From assembly GCF_900102525.1 (NCBI RefSeq), contig NZ_FNBZ01000001.1, positions 248,001 through 312,000 on the forward strand: DNA of 64,000 bases. The letters are read 5' to 3'. The notes under the pieces are model-generated. The model was not told the DNA's origin. It saw nothing but the letters and a program-made list of their open reading frames with translations, and searched no databases. The translations under genes were made by a program, and so were the position numbers. Shown piece by piece: positions 8,396 through 18,242 of the stretch (within the stretch, counting starts at the first letter, position 1; every line of letters begins with the position of its first letter). The stretch is from Allobosea robiniae. Its GTDB lineage: Bacteria; Pseudomonadota; Alphaproteobacteria; Rhizobiales; Beijerinckiaceae.

Positions 8396-8505
8396 GAACA
8401 AATTCTCTCTCCATTTGTTCAGATAGGGCTTTACACAACAGGTTATTGTAATAACTATATTATATCGAAGGCTTTTCTTTTGAATTATAGCAATTATTAT
8501 ATTGC
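8396..8505 (+). promoter_or_regulatory. AT-rich control region of the heme operon with three inverted repeats
   Basis: This 110-base stretch is strongly AT-rich against its surroundings. It holds three perfect inverted repeats: GAACAAAT-N9-ATTTGTTC (8396-8420), GTTATT-GT-AATAAC (8442-8455) and GCAAT-N6-ATTGC (8490-8505). The TonB receptor starts at 8582. Operator sites for an iron- or heme-responsive regulator (Irr, RirA, HmuP or Fur class) are the obvious reading, but none is a clear match to a published consensus. Confidence 0.55.
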
Positions 8506-8581
8506 CATCGCGCAAAGAATCAACTTGCGAATCCTTTGAGAAGACTATTACACGCCCCGGACATGGGACTGGGGTTACGTA

Positions 8582-10861
8582 ATGAATAATAATTCTAGAC
8601 TGACTTTCCTGGCAGCTTTGCTGTCGACAACAGCTCTTTCGGTGGCACAGGCGCAAACGCAAGCGCCGCAGGTCAATGCGCCCAGCAGCGAGCAGATGAT
8701 CCCGCTCGACCAGATCACGGTCACGGCATCGCGCGGCGAGAAGCAGGCTCTCGATGTTCCCGGCACCGTCAGCGTGATCACGCGGCAGGAACTCGACGAG
8801 CGGATCACCCGCGACACGCAGGACCTCGTGCGCTACCAGCCGGGCGTCAGCGTCAACCGCATCACCAGCAGCACCGACCCGTTCGGCAATTACGGCGGCT
8901 TCACCATCCGCGGCGTCGGCGGCAACCGGGTGCAGATGCAGGTCGACGGCTCGCGCGTGATCGAGCGCGTCACCGACGGCAACCGCGACTTCGTCGACCT
9001 GCCCTTCCTCAAGAATGTCGAGATCGTACGCGGGCCGGGCTCGGTGCTGTGGGGCGCGGACGCGCTCGGCGGCATCGTCGCCTACCGCACGCTCGATCCG
9101 GAAGACCTGCTGAAGGGCAAGGACAAGCCCTACGCCGCCAGGCTGAGCACCAGCTATGACAGCCTCGACCGATCCTTCGTGAAGACCGGGATCGCGGCCT
9201 TCCGCTTCTCGCCGATGCTGGAGGGCATCGTCGGCGTCAGCCAGAAGAGCGCCCAAGAGGCAAGATTGACCAAGGCGCGCGCCGATGGCGGCCGCTGGGG
9301 CTGCCCGGTGCCAACGATGCGCTTCCTCGGCTGCGACCGGCTCAATCCGCTCGACGTCACTGTCTGGAACAGCTTCGCCAAGCTCGTCTTCAAGCCGACA
9401 ACAGACCACACCTTCAAGCTGACCGGCGAATACTATGACAGCGATTCGACGGTGAACCAGCTCTACAACTACAACGTCGTGAGTTCCGGCATCCGCAACG
9501 GGCCGAACATCCGCAACCAGGTCAAGAGCCGCAAGCGGGTCGCGCTCGAGCACGAATGGCAGGCGGGCTTGAGCTTCCTCGATTCCGTGCGCTGGCAGGC
9601 CTCGTTCTCGCCGCAGGAGCGGACCTTCGTCACCAACAACCTGCAGACACTCGCCAACGGCCAACAGCGCCTGACACGCGGCCTGCACGACTATTCCGAG
9701 CAGTTCTCGCAGCTCGACATCCAGGCGAAGTCGAGCTTCGGGCTCGGCCCGAGCTTCCATCGCCTGACCTACGGCTTCCAGGGCGACATCACCAAGACGA
9801 ACTACAAGCGCCAGGACGACGTCAGGAATCTCGCCACGGGCGTGACGACGACGACGATCGCCGGCGGCTTCAACTTTGCGAACTCGACGACGAACCGCTA
9901 CGATTTCTATCTCCAGGACGAGATCGAGCTGCTGTCCGGCCGCTGGACGATCACGCCCGGCCTGCGCTACGCGAACTATAACATCGATCCCAAGCCGGGG
10001 CCGGGCTACCAGATCGCGGTGGGCAAGGAGCCGCGCGAACTCACCTCGCACCGGCTGGTCCCGCAGATCGGCACGATCTTCAAGCTCGACGACACCTATT
10101 CGATCTATGGCCGCTATGCCGAAGGCTTCAAGATGCCGACGGCCGAGCAGCTCTATACCTCGCTGCCGTCGACGGGCTTCAACCTGATCCCGAACCCTGA
10201 CCTGCGGCCGGAAAGCGTCCGCTCCTACGAAGCCGGTTTCCGTGGCAAGTTCGCGGATGGCTGGTTCTCGGTCGGCGTCTTCCACGCGCGCTACAAGGAC
10301 TTCATCCAGTCCCTGTACAACATCCCCGGCACCAACGATTACACCTCCCGGAATCTGTCGCAGGTGCAGATCTCCGGTATCGAGGCCTCCGCCGAATGGC
10401 GCTTCCACGAGCGCTGGCTGGCGAGCGCGACGCTCAGCTACCAATACGGCAAGCAGCGCATCGAGGCGGGCCTCCCCGTCACGCCCTTCGACGTCAATCC
10501 GTTCAAGGCCGTCACCGGGTTGAAATACATGATGCCCGAATACGGGCTCGAGGCCGAAGTGATCGGCACCTTCGCGGGCGGCGCCACCCGGGCAAGCTCG
10601 CCCACCCTCTTCAAGCAGGGCGGCTATTCGGTGTTCGACGCCTATCTGAGCTGGAAGCCGACCTCGTCCATCACCGTGCGCGGCGGCGTCGATAACATCT
10701 TCGACAAGCGCTACTTCGCAAACCTGGTCGGCGGAACAACCTATGCGAAGACGGCGGCTGTCTGCACCAGCCCGGCCAGTTGCGTTGCCGCCGCCAACCC
10801 ACTGGAACTGCAGACCGCACCGGGGCGCACCTTCAAGCTCTCCGCTTCCGTCGAATTCTGA
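8582..10861 (+). CDS. TonB-dependent heme/hemoglobin-type receptor
   Basis: Outer-membrane gated channel, 759 residues. A signal peptide (about residues 1-24, ending VAQAQ) precedes a TonB box (DQITVTAS), a plug domain (IRGVGGNRVQMQVDG, VEIVRGPGSVLWGADALGG) and a 22-strand-type barrel ending in an aromatic C-terminus (SASVEF). The loop segment GFKMPTAEQLY followed by NPDLRPESVRSYEAGFRG resembles the FRAP and NPDL motifs of heme/hemoglobin receptors. Genes for a HemS-like and a ChaN-like protein follow, supporting heme as ligand. Confidence 0.85.
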   Translation: MNNNSRLTFLAALLSTTALSVAQAQTQAPQVNAPSSEQMIPLDQITVTASRGEKQALDVPGTVSVITRQELDERITRDTQDLVRYQPGVSVNRITSSTDPFGNYGGFTIRGVGGNRVQMQVDGSRVIERVTDGNRDFVDLPFLKNVEIVRGPGSVLWGADALGGIVAYRTLDPEDLLKGKDKPYAARLSTSYDSLDRSFVKTGIAAFRFSPMLEGIVGVSQKSAQEARLTKARADGGRWGCPVPTMRFLGCDRLNPLDVTVWNSFAKLVFKPTTDHTFKLTGEYYDSDSTVNQLYNYNVVSSGIRNGPNIRNQVKSRKRVALEHEWQAGLSFLDSVRWQASFSPQERTFVTNNLQTLANGQQRLTRGLHDYSEQFSQLDIQAKSSFGLGPSFHRLTYGFQGDITKTNYKRQDDVRNLATGVTTTTIAGGFNFANSTTNRYDFYLQDEIELLSGRWTITPGLRYANYNIDPKPGPGYQIAVGKEPRELTSHRLVPQIGTIFKLDDTYSIYGRYAEGFKMPTAEQLYTSLPSTGFNLIPNPDLRPESVRSYEAGFRGKFADGWFSVGVFHARYKDFIQSLYNIPGTNDYTSRNLSQVQISGIEASAEWRFHERWLASATLSYQYGKQRIEAGLPVTPFDVNPFKAVTGLKYMMPEYGLEAEVIGTFAGGATRASSPTLFKQGGYSVFDAYLSWKPTSSITVRGGVDNIFDKRYFANLVGGTTYAKTAAVCTSPASCVAAANPLELQTAPGRTFKLSASVEF

Positions 10862-10905
10862 TCCTGTTCGAGACGCCGGACGCCAAAAGCCCGGCGGATC
10901 AGCGG

Positions 10906-10929
10906 CGCCCCGGCCGAGACCCCGGGGCG
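10906..10929 (+). other. GC-rich hairpin between receptor and HemS-like gene
   Basis: Perfect 8-base inverted repeat CGCCCCGG / CCGGGGCG with an 8-base loop, followed by tcgcaaccctttt. It could lower expression of the downstream genes relative to the receptor. The RBS ttggagacc for the next gene lies just beyond. Confidence 0.45.
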
Positions 10930-10952
10930 TCGCAACCCTTTTGGAGACCATC

Positions 10953-11702
10953 ATGAGCAACGAGACCAACCCGCGCGAAAAGCTCGTGCAATCGCCCGCC
11001 GAAATCCTGCAGAGCCTGCCCGCCATGGGCCGCGTCATGCTGAGCACCCGTTCCGGCGGTGCCACCCATGAACGGATGGGCGCAGTCGAGACCGTGACGA
11101 TCGCCGGGAACGAAGCCCGCCTGTCCGGCGCCTTCCATGACAGCCGCATCGATCTTGCAACCGTCGTCAGCATCGTCGCCGACCGGACCAGCAAGATGCG
11201 CGAGCGCGTGCTGCCGCGGCTGGAATGCCAAGATGCGGCCGGCGAGACGCTGTTCAGCCTGATCGGTCTCGACGGGCTCGAGCCCTTCGACAAGGCGCTT
11301 GAGCCGCTCGGCGCCGGCGAGGTGCTGGAGCCGGTCCAGCGCGAGGCACCGGGCAGCGGCGGCTCCGCCGAGGTGCCGGAGGACGATCTCGGCGCCCGCA
11401 GCTTCGCGGCGATCCTGGCCAGCGGCAAAGCGATCGCCATCGATATCGAGCGCGCCGGCCTGTTCCAGCACTGGCAAGGCGCCCTGCCCGAGCCGAAGCC
11501 GGCGATGGGCTTCGTCAACATCATGCAGGGCGATTTCCATCTGCATCTCAAGGCCGGCGCGGTGTCGGACTGGGCGCGAACGGAAAGCGGGGGCGTCGTT
11601 TCCCTTCAGGCCCGCGACGCCGAGGGCAAGAGCTTCGGCCTCGTCCTGCGCGGTCCGGCGGCGGCTTTCGCAGAGGTGCCGGGTGTCGATGCCCGCGGCT
11701 GA
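10953..11702 (+). CDS. HemS/ChuX-like heme-utilisation protein
   Basis: Cytoplasmic protein of 249 residues, shorter than HemS/ChuS (about 345). The C-terminal part FVNIMQGDFHLHLKAGAVSDW followed by VVSLQARDAEG matches the HemS C-domain pattern (FNVLDPxFNLHL...AIAEVW...VTSLEAFD). The N-terminal part (GRVMLSTRSGGATHERMGAV) matches the HemS repeat GRVMALTRN...HEKVG. Role: heme carrier or degradation factor. Start at 10953 has an RBS (TTGGAGACC). Its last 14 bases overlap the next gene. Confidence 0.65.
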   Translation: MSNETNPREKLVQSPAEILQSLPAMGRVMLSTRSGGATHERMGAVETVTIAGNEARLSGAFHDSRIDLATVVSIVADRTSKMRERVLPRLECQDAAGETLFSLIGLDGLEPFDKALEPLGAGEVLEPVQREAPGSGGSAEVPEDDLGARSFAAILASGKAIAIDIERAGLFQHWQGALPEPKPAMGFVNIMQGDFHLHLKAGAVSDWARTESGGVVSLQARDAEGKSFGLVLRGPAAAFAEVPGVDARG

Positions 11703-12579
11703 CGCCAGCCCGGCCGTCGCAAGCTTCGCCCATCCGCGCGCTAGCTGGCTCTGCCCGGAGTCGGGCCGGCTGCTGGCGCAGGGCGAACTGATGCAGGCGA
11801 TGGCGCGCAAGCGCGTCGTCCTGCTCGGCGAGACGCATGACGTCGCCGAGATCCATCGCTGGCAGCTCCATGTCGCGACCTGCCTGCACCTGCTGCGGCC
11901 GCAGATGGCGGTCGGGTACGAGATGTTCCCGCTGCGCATCCAGCCAGTGCTCGACGCCTGGGTCGCAGGCGAGCTGGATACCGCGACCTTCATCGAGCGC
12001 AGCGAATGGGCTGAGGTCTGGGGTTTCGATCCCGAGCTTTACCTGCCGCTGTTCCATTTCTGCCGGCAGCAGCGGGTGAAGATGCTGGCGCTGAACTGCC
12101 ATCGGCCTCTGGTCACACGGGTCGGACAGGTCGGCTGGGAAGCGATCCCGGTCGAGGAGCGGGACGGCGTCACGCCGGCCGCCCCTGCGACCGAGGGCTA
12201 TCGTGCCTATCTCGCGGCGATCACCGGCCGGTTCAGCGGATCGGCCCGACCGGAAGCGATGGCGCCGGAGCGGTTCGACCGCTTCGTGCGGGCGCAGCAG
12301 TGCTGGGATCGCTCCTTCGCCTGCCGGATCGCCGACCATCTCGCGGCAACGGAGGACGATCCGCTAGTCGTGGGGATCATCGGGCGTGGCCATCTCGAAT
12401 ACGGCCATGGCACGCCGTTCCAGCTGCGCGATCTCGGCATCGAGGATGTCGCGGTACTGCTGCCGGAGACAGCCGCAACCCATGACCCCAGCGCCGTGGC
12501 CGGCATCGCCGACGCGCTCTTCCGACTCGATACGCCCGAGCCTCCGCAATCGCGGCGGACGACGCGGGCCGCGTCATGA
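11689..12579 (+). CDS. ChaN-like heme/iron-regulated protein
   Basis: 296-residue member of the ChaN/DUF399 family; Campylobacter ChaN is an iron-regulated heme-binding lipoprotein. Key family segments are [44 protein letters not shown] and a C-terminal [12 protein letters not shown]. No lipobox or signal peptide is visible at the chosen start, which differs from lipoprotein members, so this one may be cytoplasmic. It overlaps both neighbours (ATGA with the ABC gene), indicating a tight operon. Confidence 0.8.
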   Translation: MPAADASPAVASFAHPRASWLCPESGRLLAQGELMQAMARKRVVLLGETHDVAEIHRWQLHVATCLHLLRPQMAVGYEMFPLRIQPVLDAWVAGELDTATFIERSEWAEVWGFDPELYLPLFHFCRQQRVKMLALNCHRPLVTRVGQVGWEAIPVEERDGVTPAAPATEGYRAYLAAITGRFSGSARPEAMAPERFDRFVRAQQCWDRSFACRIADHLAATEDDPLVVGIIGRGHLEYGHGTPFQLRDLGIEDVAVLLPETAATHDPSAVAGIADALFRLDTPEPPQSRRTTRAAS

Positions 12580-14318
12580 GGGCCGTGCTCTCGCAGATCG
12601 TCGGGCTGACCCGGCTTTGCATCGCCGGGCCGGGCGGCAAGGTCGGCGCGCTCTATTTCCTGCTGATCTTCGGGCTCGGCCTCGCCAGCGTTCAAGTCAT
12701 GGTCCGGCTGATTTCCTGGACCGCAGATTTCTACAACGCGCTGCAGAAGCTCGATGTCGACGGCGCGCTGCGGCAGATCGCGATCTTCTTCGGCCTCATC
12801 GCGATCAGCGTGGGCCTGCATCTCTCCAGCGCCTATCTGCGCAAGATGGTGCAGATCCGCTGGCGGCGCGCGCTGACCGAGGCGGCGCTCGACCGCTGGC
12901 TTGCCGGCAAGGCCTATTGGCATCTGCGCGAGCGCACCGACCACGGGCTCGACAATCCCGACCAGCGCATCGCCGAGGACTGCCGCATCTTCGTCGAGAA
13001 ACTCACGATCGAAGGCATGGAGCTCGCCACGAACAGCGTCGCGCTGGTGACCTATGTCTCGATCCTCTGGTCGCTTTCAACGTTCGCGCTGTCGTTCAGC
13101 CTGTTCGGCTACGCGATTGAAATCCCGCGCTACATGGTCTGGGCCGCGCCGCTCTACGTGGCGATCGCCACCTTCATCACGCATGGGCTCGGGCGCCCGC
13201 TGAAGGCGCTCAACATCGAGCAGCAGCGGCGCGAGGCCGATTTCCGCTTCTCGCTGGTCAGGCTGCGCGAGCATGTCGAGGCCGTGGCGCTGGCCAATGG
13301 CGAGCCGGCCGAGCGAAGGCTGTTCCGCGAGCGCTTCGGCGCGATCGCCGGGAACTGGCAGAGGCTGGCCAATCGCGAGCTGATCCTCGGCTTCTTCACG
13401 CGGCCCTATTTCCAGACGGTGCTGCGCATCCCGCTCTTCCTGGCGCTGCCAGCCTATCTTGCCGGGCGCGTCACCTTCGGCGGGCTGATGCAGATCGGCT
13501 CGGCCTTCCAGAACGTGGTGACGACGCTGTCCTGGTTCGTGTTCTCCTATCGCGACCTCATCGAACTCGCAGCGGCAGCGAGCCGCCTGTCGCATTTCAT
13601 GAGAGCTGCCGAAGGCGCCGCCGCGCCGGTGGCGGGCCCTGCCCTGCACAAGACGGGCGAGGCGAGGCTGCGGCTGCGCGATCTCATGCTCGCGACGCCC
13701 GCGGGACGCCATCTCGCGCCGATCCCGAATCTCATGCTGGAGGCCGGCGGCAGCTATTGGCTCGCAGCGCCTTCCGGCCATGGCAAGAGCACGCTGGCCA
13801 AGGCCATCGCCGGGCTCTGGATATATGGCGAGGGCCGGATCGAACAGCCGGAGGGACGCATCCTCGTCCTGCCGCAGCAACCCTATCTGCCGCTCGGCGA
13901 TCTCCGCACCACCCTCGCCTATCCGCAATCGCCGGAGGCCGTCGACGACGAGAGGCTGCGCGAGGCGCTCGCCGCCGTCGGGCTGGAAGCGCTCTGGCCG
14001 CTCGACGCGGAAGGCTGGATGGACATGCGGCGCGGCCTCTCCGGGGGCGAGCGCCAGCGCTTCGCCCTGGCGCGCGCATTGCTTCAGGAGCCCGACTGGC
14101 TCGTGCTCGATGAGGCGACCAGCGCGCTGGATGCCGAGAGCGAGGCGCAGGTGCTCGCCGCGCTACGGCAGGCACTGCCCGCGAGCGCCCTGATCCTGAT
14201 CGCGCATCGCGCGCCACAGGGCCTCGGTTCGCTCCGGATGATCGAACTCGCGCGGCCGCCGTCGCGAGCGGATACCGGTCTCGCCACGGCCGTCGTGCAG
14301 GTCGAACCGGTAGGCTGA
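12576..14318 (+). CDS. ABC transporter, fused permease-ATPase of the YddA/SbmA type
   Basis: 580 residues: an N-terminal six-helix membrane domain with the YddA/SbmA-family segments [32 protein letters not shown] and [20 protein letters not shown]. This is followed by an ATPase domain (about 375-565) with Walker [10 protein letters not shown], signature LSGGERQR and Walker [13 protein letters not shown]. This family includes SbmA/BacA peptide importers and Rv1819c, a cobalamin importer. It sits where heme operons normally have a periplasmic binding protein and HmuUV. Its substrate is inferred only from context. Confidence 0.88.
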   Translation: MRAVLSQIVGLTRLCIAGPGGKVGALYFLLIFGLGLASVQVMVRLISWTADFYNALQKLDVDGALRQIAIFFGLIAISVGLHLSSAYLRKMVQIRWRRALTEAALDRWLAGKAYWHLRERTDHGLDNPDQRIAEDCRIFVEKLTIEGMELATNSVALVTYVSILWSLSTFALSFSLFGYAIEIPRYMVWAAPLYVAIATFITHGLGRPLKALNIEQQRREADFRFSLVRLREHVEAVALANGEPAERRLFRERFGAIAGNWQRLANRELILGFFTRPYFQTVLRIPLFLALPAYLAGRVTFGGLMQIGSAFQNVVTTLSWFVFSYRDLIELAAAASRLSHFMRAAEGAAAPVAGPALHKTGEARLRLRDLMLATPAGRHLAPIPNLMLEAGGSYWLAAPSGHGKSTLAKAIAGLWIYGEGRIEQPEGRILVLPQQPYLPLGDLRTTLAYPQSPEAVDDERLREALAAVGLEALWPLDAEGWMDMRRGLSGGERQRFALARALLQEPDWLVLDEATSALDAESEAQVLAALRQALPASALILIAHRAPQGLGSLRMIELARPPSRADTGLATAVVQVEPVG

Positions 14319-14340
14319 GTGGCGTCGGGGCTCGCCGCGG

Positions 14341-15618
14341 CTATCGCCCGCGGATCAGGTCGGCGGCCTGGTAGCCCCAATAGGTCAACTGGACGGCGGC
14401 GGTGCCGAAAGGACCGCCGTTCCAGACCAGGCCGAAGGGCGCGAAGAGCTTGTAGCGGTCGCTGGCGCCCCGGATCGCCTCGGCGATGACGGTGCCACCG
14501 ATCGCGGTGGTGTTCATGCCGTGGCCACCGAAGGCCGTGCAGTACCAGACGCCCGGCCGATACTGGCCGATCTGCGGCATGAGATGGCGCGCATAGGACA
14601 TCAGGCCGGACCAGGCGGCCTCGACCTTGAGTTCGGCGAGCTGCGGATAGGTCGTGACCATCTCGTGGCGCAGGATCGCGGCGACGTCGCCGGGCTCGGT
14701 CGTGCGCGTGGTGATGCGCCCGCCCCAGAGGATGCGCGAGCCGCCCTCGACCGTGCGGTAATAGTCACCCGCCCGCCGGTCGTCGCCGACGCCGGTACCG
14801 ATGCGGATCGCCTGGCGGATCAGGTCCGGCGCAGCCTCGGTCAGCAGCACATAGGTCGCGATCGGGATATAGGCGCGCCGCAGCGCCGGCAGCACGTCGC
14901 CGGTATAGCCGCCGGTGGTGAACAGCACCTGCTCGGCCTCGATCGTCGCCTTGGCCGTCTTCAGCCGCTTCACGGCGCCGTCGAGTTCACAGGAGATGAC
15001 CGGCGAGCCTTCATGGATCTTGCCGCCAAGCCGGACGATCTCGCGGGCGAGCGCGCGGGCATAGTTCAGCGGATGAAAATGGAAGGAATCGTCGGCCGCG
15101 AGCGAGGCGTGGTATTTTGGCGAATTCAGGAGCGCGCGCGTCTCGTCGCGGCCGAGATAGCGAAGCTTGCGTCCGAAACGCTTCTCCTGCGTGTCGCGCA
15201 CGGCCTGAAGCCCGGCGCCACCGTCATAGCGGACGACCTTCATGATGCCCGGCGACGGAGCCGCTTCCGTGATCGCGAGGCTTTCGATATTGCCGCGGAC
15301 GATCTCGACGCCTTCCATCGTCAAGCGATAGAGCTCGTCGGCCTGCTCGCGCCCAGTCTGGCGCTCGATCGCGGCAAGCGAGGTCGCATAGCCCGGGCTG
15401 ACGAAGCCGCCATTGCGGCCCGACGCGCCCCAGGCGACGCGCTGCGCCTCCAGCAACAGGACGGAGCGGCCGGCGCGGGCAAGGTTGAGCGCGGCGGTGA
15501 GGCCGGCCAGGCCGCCGCCGACGATGCAGATATCCGTCTTCAGCGTGCCTTCGGCCGGCGGATAGCTCTCCTGCGTCGCGAGGGTGCGGCGGTAATAGGT
15601 GTCGATATAGGAGGACAT
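14341..15618 (-). CDS. FAD-dependent amine/amino-acid oxidoreductase (PuuB/DAO-like)
   Basis: 425-residue flavoprotein of the D-amino-acid-oxidase superfamily. The N-terminal Rossmann motif ICIVGGGLAGLTAALNLARAG binds FAD, and GASGRNGGFVSPGYA is the second family signature seen in gamma-glutamylputrescine oxidase PuuB. The C-terminal FGGHGMNTTAIGGTVIAEAI is the FAD-contact loop. No signal peptide. It is the last gene of a minus-strand run starting with an AapJ-like binding protein and converges on the ABC transporter gene with a 22-base gap. Confidence 0.85.
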   Translation of the reverse strand: MSSYIDTYYRRTLATQESYPPAEGTLKTDICIVGGGLAGLTAALNLARAGRSVLLLEAQRVAWGASGRNGGFVSPGYATSLAAIERQTGREQADELYRLTMEGVEIVRGNIESLAITEAAPSPGIMKVVRYDGGAGLQAVRDTQEKRFGRKLRYLGRDETRALLNSPKYHASLAADDSFHFHPLNYARALAREIVRLGGKIHEGSPVISCELDGAVKRLKTAKATIEAEQVLFTTGGYTGDVLPALRRAYIPIATYVLLTEAAPDLIRQAIRIGTGVGDDRRAGDYYRTVEGGSRILWGGRITTRTTEPGDVAAILRHEMVTTYPQLAELKVEAAWSGLMSYARHLMPQIGQYRPGVWYCTAFGGHGMNTTAIGGTVIAEAIRGASDRYKLFAPFGLVWNGGPFGTAAVQLTYWGYQAADLIRGR

Positions 15619-15711
15619 GCGGTCTCGCGGAGGCAGGCGGCGGGTTGTTTCGTCGTCGGCGCGCGCGCTCCGCCACCGGTTTTCCCAGCGGCGGATCGCG
15701 GATTTCGGTGT

Positions 15712-18060
15712 TTACTCGGCGGCTTCCGCCGTGCGCGACCCCGGCGGATCGAAGGCCTGGATCGGCGGCAGATTGCCGTCGAAGCGCGCGACCTGCACTG
15801 TGGTGAGCTGCCCGGTGCAGCCCTGCGCCAGCGCCGAGGTGCCGATATCGCGGGTCAGCACGTTCGGATTGCCGTGGACACAGAGCGGCTTGTCCTCGTT
15901 CGCGTCGGCGGGGTCGTACCAGGCGCCGGTCGGCAACTGGATCACGCCCTTGCGGATACCGTCGGTGACATGGACGGCGGCCAGACAGGCGCCGCGCTCG
16001 TTCGAGAGCCGGATGATGTCGCCATCGGCGATGCCGCGCAGGCCTGCATCGTCCGGATGCATATGCGCGATCTCGCGCCCGCGATGCTTGGCGTCGTTGC
16101 TGTGGCCGCCGAAATCGAACTGGCTGTGCAGGCGGGTCCGCGGCTGGTTGGCGACGAGCACATAGGGATTGGCGTCATCGGGGACATTGGTCGCGCCGAG
16201 CCAGGTCGGGTGGCCGGGGCAATCCGCCTCGCCGAAGCCGGCGATGGTCTCGGAGTAGATCTCCAGCTTGCCGCTCGGGGTCCGTAGCGGCGAAGCGTCC
16301 GGGTCGGCCCGGAAGGCGCGCAGATTGCCGCCATCATCCGGCTGCTGCGGCAGGTCGAAACCCTCGCCCGCCCAGAATTCGGCGAAGCTCGGCGCCGGCA
16401 GGCCTTTCTCGGCAAGAGCCGTGCGGGTCGGCTCGTAGAGATGCTCCAGCCATTGCCGGGCGGTGCGGCCCTCGGTGAAGGCCTCGCCGGTGCCGAGGCG
16501 CTCGGCGAGATCGGCGAAGATCGCGTAATCGTCGCGGGCCTCGCCATAGGGCGCGACCACCGGGTGCATCGGCACCAGCAGCGGATCGTTGGGGTTGCCG
16601 CCGATATCCTCGCGCTCCAGCGTCATCGTGCAGGGCAGCACGATATCGGCATGGCGCGCGGTTGCGGTCCAGGCGAGCTCGTGCACGACCAGCGTGTCGA
16701 TGCGGGCGAAGGCCTCGCGCAGGCGGTTGAGATCCTGATGATGGTGGAACGGGTTGCCGCCGGCCCAATAGACCAGCTTGATCTCGGGATAGGTCCGGGT
16801 CTGGCCGTTATAGCGATAGGTCGTGCCCGGGTTGAGCAGCATGTCCGCGATGCGCGCAACCGGGATGTAGTCGCTGATCGGGTTCCTGCCTTGCGAGAAG
16901 GTCGGCATCGGCACGGCATTGTAGCGCCGGCCGTAATAGGCGATGGCACCGAGGCCGTAGCCATAGCCACCGCCGGGCAGGCCGATCTGGCCGAGCGCCG
17001 CAGCGAGCACCATGCCCATCCAGACCGGCTGCTCGCCATGGGCAGCGCGCTGCAGGGCATGGGCCACGACGATGAGCGCGCGCTTGCCGTGGAGGCGCTT
17101 CGCCAGCGCGACGATCTCCTCGGCCGGCAGGCCGGCAATCGGAGCGGCCCAGTTCGCGTCCTTGGGCTGGCCGTCGGTCTCGCCGAGCAGATAACGCTCG
17201 AAGACCGGCCAGCCGGCCGTGTAGCGGTCGAGGAAGGCGCGGTCGTGCAGGCCGTTGACGACGAGCGTGTGGACCAGCGCCAGCATCAACGCCGTGTCGC
17301 TGCCGGGCTTGTTCGCCACCCAGTCGGCCCTGGCTCCGGCCGGCAGGTCGCTGCGCAGCGGGCTCACCAGCACGAATTCGCAACCGCGCTCCTGCGCCCG
17401 CTCCATCGCGCCGCGCTCGACATGGCGGCTGGTGCCGCCGCCGGCGACCATGCTGTTCTTCAGCGCCATGCCGCCGAAGGCGAGCACGATCTCGCTGTGA
17501 TCGGCGATCTGCTCCCAGGAGACGTTGCGCTTCACCAGGTCCTCGTAGTCGCCGATGATATGCGGCACGAGGACGGAGGAGGCGCCCGAGGAATAGCTGT
17601 TGACCGACTTCACATAGCCACCGGTCGAGGTGTTCAGGAAGCGGTGGATCTGGCTCTGGGCATGGTGGAAGCGGCCGGCGCTGGCCCAGCCATAGGAGCC
17701 GCCGAAGATCGCGCCGGGCCCGAAATCGTCGCGCACGCGGCGCAGTTCGGCCGCGAGCTTGTCGAGCACGGCAGACCAGGACATCGGCACGTATTCGTCG
17801 CGTCCGCGGCGATCGTCGGGACCCGGCCCGTTCTCCAGCCAGCCGCGGCGGACCATCGGCTGCGCGATGCGGGCGCGATGGCGCAGCGCCGCCGGGAAAT
17901 TCTGGATGATCTCGTTGGGATCGGGATCACCCTCATGCGGACGGACCTCAAGCTGCCCTTCCTTCATGCGGGCCGAGAACACGCCCCAATGCGAGGTATG
18001 CGGGCGGAACGCCTCGCTTTCGGCCACAGCTTCGCTTGCCGGAACGATCGGAGCCGTCAT
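15712..18060 (-). CDS. Molybdopterin S/N-oxide reductase, BisC-like
   Basis: Mo-bisMGD enzyme of the DMSO reductase family, 782 residues, close to BisC (about 777). No Tat signal is present, so it is cytoplasmic like biotin sulfoxide reductase and unlike TorA/DorA. The VNSYSSGASSVLVPHI segment holds the likely Mo-ligand serine. Other family segments are WASAGRFHHAQSQIHRFLN and, near the C-terminus, QPRTRLHSQFDFGGHSN. The start at 18060 is preferred over the ATG at 18105 because a GGTGAGGG ribosome site precedes it. Likely substrates are biotin or methionine sulfoxide. Confidence 0.85.
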   Translation of the reverse strand: MTAPIVPASEAVAESEAFRPHTSHWGVFSARMKEGQLEVRPHEGDPDPNEIIQNFPAALRHRARIAQPMVRRGWLENGPGPDDRRGRDEYVPMSWSAVLDKLAAELRRVRDDFGPGAIFGGSYGWASAGRFHHAQSQIHRFLNTSTGGYVKSVNSYSSGASSVLVPHIIGDYEDLVKRNVSWEQIADHSEIVLAFGGMALKNSMVAGGGTSRHVERGAMERAQERGCEFVLVSPLRSDLPAGARADWVANKPGSDTALMLALVHTLVVNGLHDRAFLDRYTAGWPVFERYLLGETDGQPKDANWAAPIAGLPAEEIVALAKRLHGKRALIVVAHALQRAAHGEQPVWMGMVLAAALGQIGLPGGGYGYGLGAIAYYGRRYNAVPMPTFSQGRNPISDYIPVARIADMLLNPGTTYRYNGQTRTYPEIKLVYWAGGNPFHHHQDLNRLREAFARIDTLVVHELAWTATARHADIVLPCTMTLEREDIGGNPNDPLLVPMHPVVAPYGEARDDYAIFADLAERLGTGEAFTEGRTARQWLEHLYEPTRTALAEKGLPAPSFAEFWAGEGFDLPQQPDDGGNLRAFRADPDASPLRTPSGKLEIYSETIAGFGEADCPGHPTWLGATNVPDDANPYVLVANQPRTRLHSQFDFGGHSNDAKHRGREIAHMHPDDAGLRGIADGDIIRLSNERGACLAAVHVTDGIRKGVIQLPTGAWYDPADANEDKPLCVHGNPNVLTRDIGTSALAQGCTGQLTTVQVARFDGNLPPIQAFDPPGSRTAEAAE

Positions 18061-18179
18061 CGCCTTTACCCTCACCTTTTCGGACTGAAACAGCCCCTCC
18101 CTCATTCCGCTGGTCCGCGAACGATCGCAAGGGGTTTTCGCGGATTGCGGACAAGCGCCGCACGCTTGGCCCCATGCAG

Positions 18180-18212
18180 AAAGGCCCGGCTGCTCGTCGC
18201 AGCCGGGCCTTT
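18180..18212 (-). terminator. Terminator-like hairpin after the AapJ-like gene
   Basis: Perfect 14-base stem AAAGGCCCGGCTGC / GCAGCCGGGCCTTT with loop TCGTC, 30 bases past the stop at 18243. Only the stem-derived TTT follows on the minus strand, so termination may be partial, allowing read-through into the BisC-like gene. Confidence 0.7.
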
Positions 18213-18242
18213 CCCTGTTCCGTCAACCGGATCGCGTCGTGA

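Noticed and set aside
8396-8581. AT-rich stretch as a phage or island boundary
   Set aside because: It is short, directly upstream of an ordinary operon and holds operator-like palindromes; no mobile-element genes nearby.
8186-11551. 1121-codon minus-strand ORF opposite the TonB receptor
   Set aside because: Runs through the AT-rich promoter region and antisense to a receptor with full motifs; no recognisable protein features.
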